This document shows, piece after piece, positions 63,913-64,000 of a DNA stretch of 64,000 nucleotides. The stretch is from Megasphaera sp. AM44-1BH. Lineage in GTDB: Bacteria; Bacillota; Negativicutes; Veillonellales; Megasphaeraceae. The notes beneath the pieces are model-generated. The model saw nothing but the letters and a program-made list of their open reading frames with translations. It did no database searches and was not told the origin of the DNA. The stretch covers positions 35,557 through 99,556 of the forward strand of contig NZ_QSFA01000009.1 in the NCBI RefSeq assembly GCF_003467125.1. The letters are read 5' to 3'. The position numbers and the translations under genes are program-made. Numbering within the stretch: position 1 is the first letter of the stretch; each line of letters starts with the position of its first letter.

Positions 63913-64000
63913 TTTTTGTTTGGTTTTCATACGTGCTATATTTTTCTCATTCCTGTTTTATGGTTTTTGAGTTCTTTATGATGGCTCGCATCGTTGCTTT

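Larger units (their letters stand above)
63639..64000. other. Right-edge intergenic region
   Basis: It contains the operator and promoter of the LarA-homologue cluster (63691-63747), about 120 bp of AT-rich sequence with no recognisable gene, and a hairpin terminator at 63875-63912. Nothing is identified in 63913-64000. Confidence 0.6.

Noticed and set aside
1..64000. tRNA, rRNA, prophage or conjugative genes
   Set aside because: None were recognised anywhere in the window.

Overview
The window is a dense, mostly GC-moderate bacterial chromosome segment. Gene content fits a strictly anaerobic Firmicute, probably of the Negativicutes (Megasphaera-like): ctsR-mcsA-mcsB, rubredoxin, desulfoferrodoxin, a reverse rubrerythrin, a Fur/PerR regulator, an FtsI/SpoVD-type transpeptidase with a PASTA domain, and sigma-A promoters with TTGACA/TATAAT boxes. 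The genus is a guess from style and content; no rRNA marker is present.

Layout. 1-1957: the start of the ctsR-mcsA-mcsB operon, reading left, with its promoter. 2202-5568: a heterodimeric ABC exporter with one consensus and one degenerate ATP site. 5732-8192: a VirK/YbjX protein, an FMN-dependent hydroxyacid dehydrogenase and rubredoxin. 8347-16000: a secreted DUF3298-like protein and uvrB-uvrA-uvrC. 16071-26140: MATE pump, tcdA, an IS3-like remnant, lone rpsD, phosphatase, desulfoferrodoxin, cfa, folD, ftsI-like and cca. 26347-30424: two M20 amidohydrolases around a DUF3100 membrane protein. 30541-39471: a YbjN-like protein, Bcr/CflA pump, HAD, VOC, YbaK, sbcC-sbcD, nfo and a Fur-family regulator. 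39709-47715: tex, an old yellow enzyme, an S66 peptidase, the queD-queE-folE operon behind a probable preQ1 attenuator, a GNAT protein and a dicarboxylate/glutamate symporter. 47830-54891: a visibly AT-richer block holding a PrpR-type regulator (split by a frameshift at an A8 run), an NhaD-like antiporter, a MatC-like carrier, an HMG-CoA-lyase-family enzyme and a CaiB-family CoA-transferase. 55473-56567: a tiny CCG-type cysteine protein and reverse rubrerythrin with a perfect 33-bp operator. 56706-63638: nadD, an esterase, and a cluster of a YkvI-like transporter, a LarA homologue, a MoCF-domain protein and four unrecognised proteins behind a GGTATACC-rich operator.

How parts work together. 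The CoA-transferase, lyase and two carriers look like an uptake-and-cleavage route for a small branched hydroxy-dicarboxylate such as citramalate, governed by the adjacent regulator. The 58-63.6 kb cluster has the form of a complete catabolic unit (transporter, isomerase-like enzyme, several small subunits, own operator), but its chemistry is unknown to me; it is the best candidate for an undescribed system. Several gene ends carry tandem 7-bp repeats of at least three unrelated sequence families, an unusual chromosome-wide feature. Compositions and homologies were judged by eye; no search was run.
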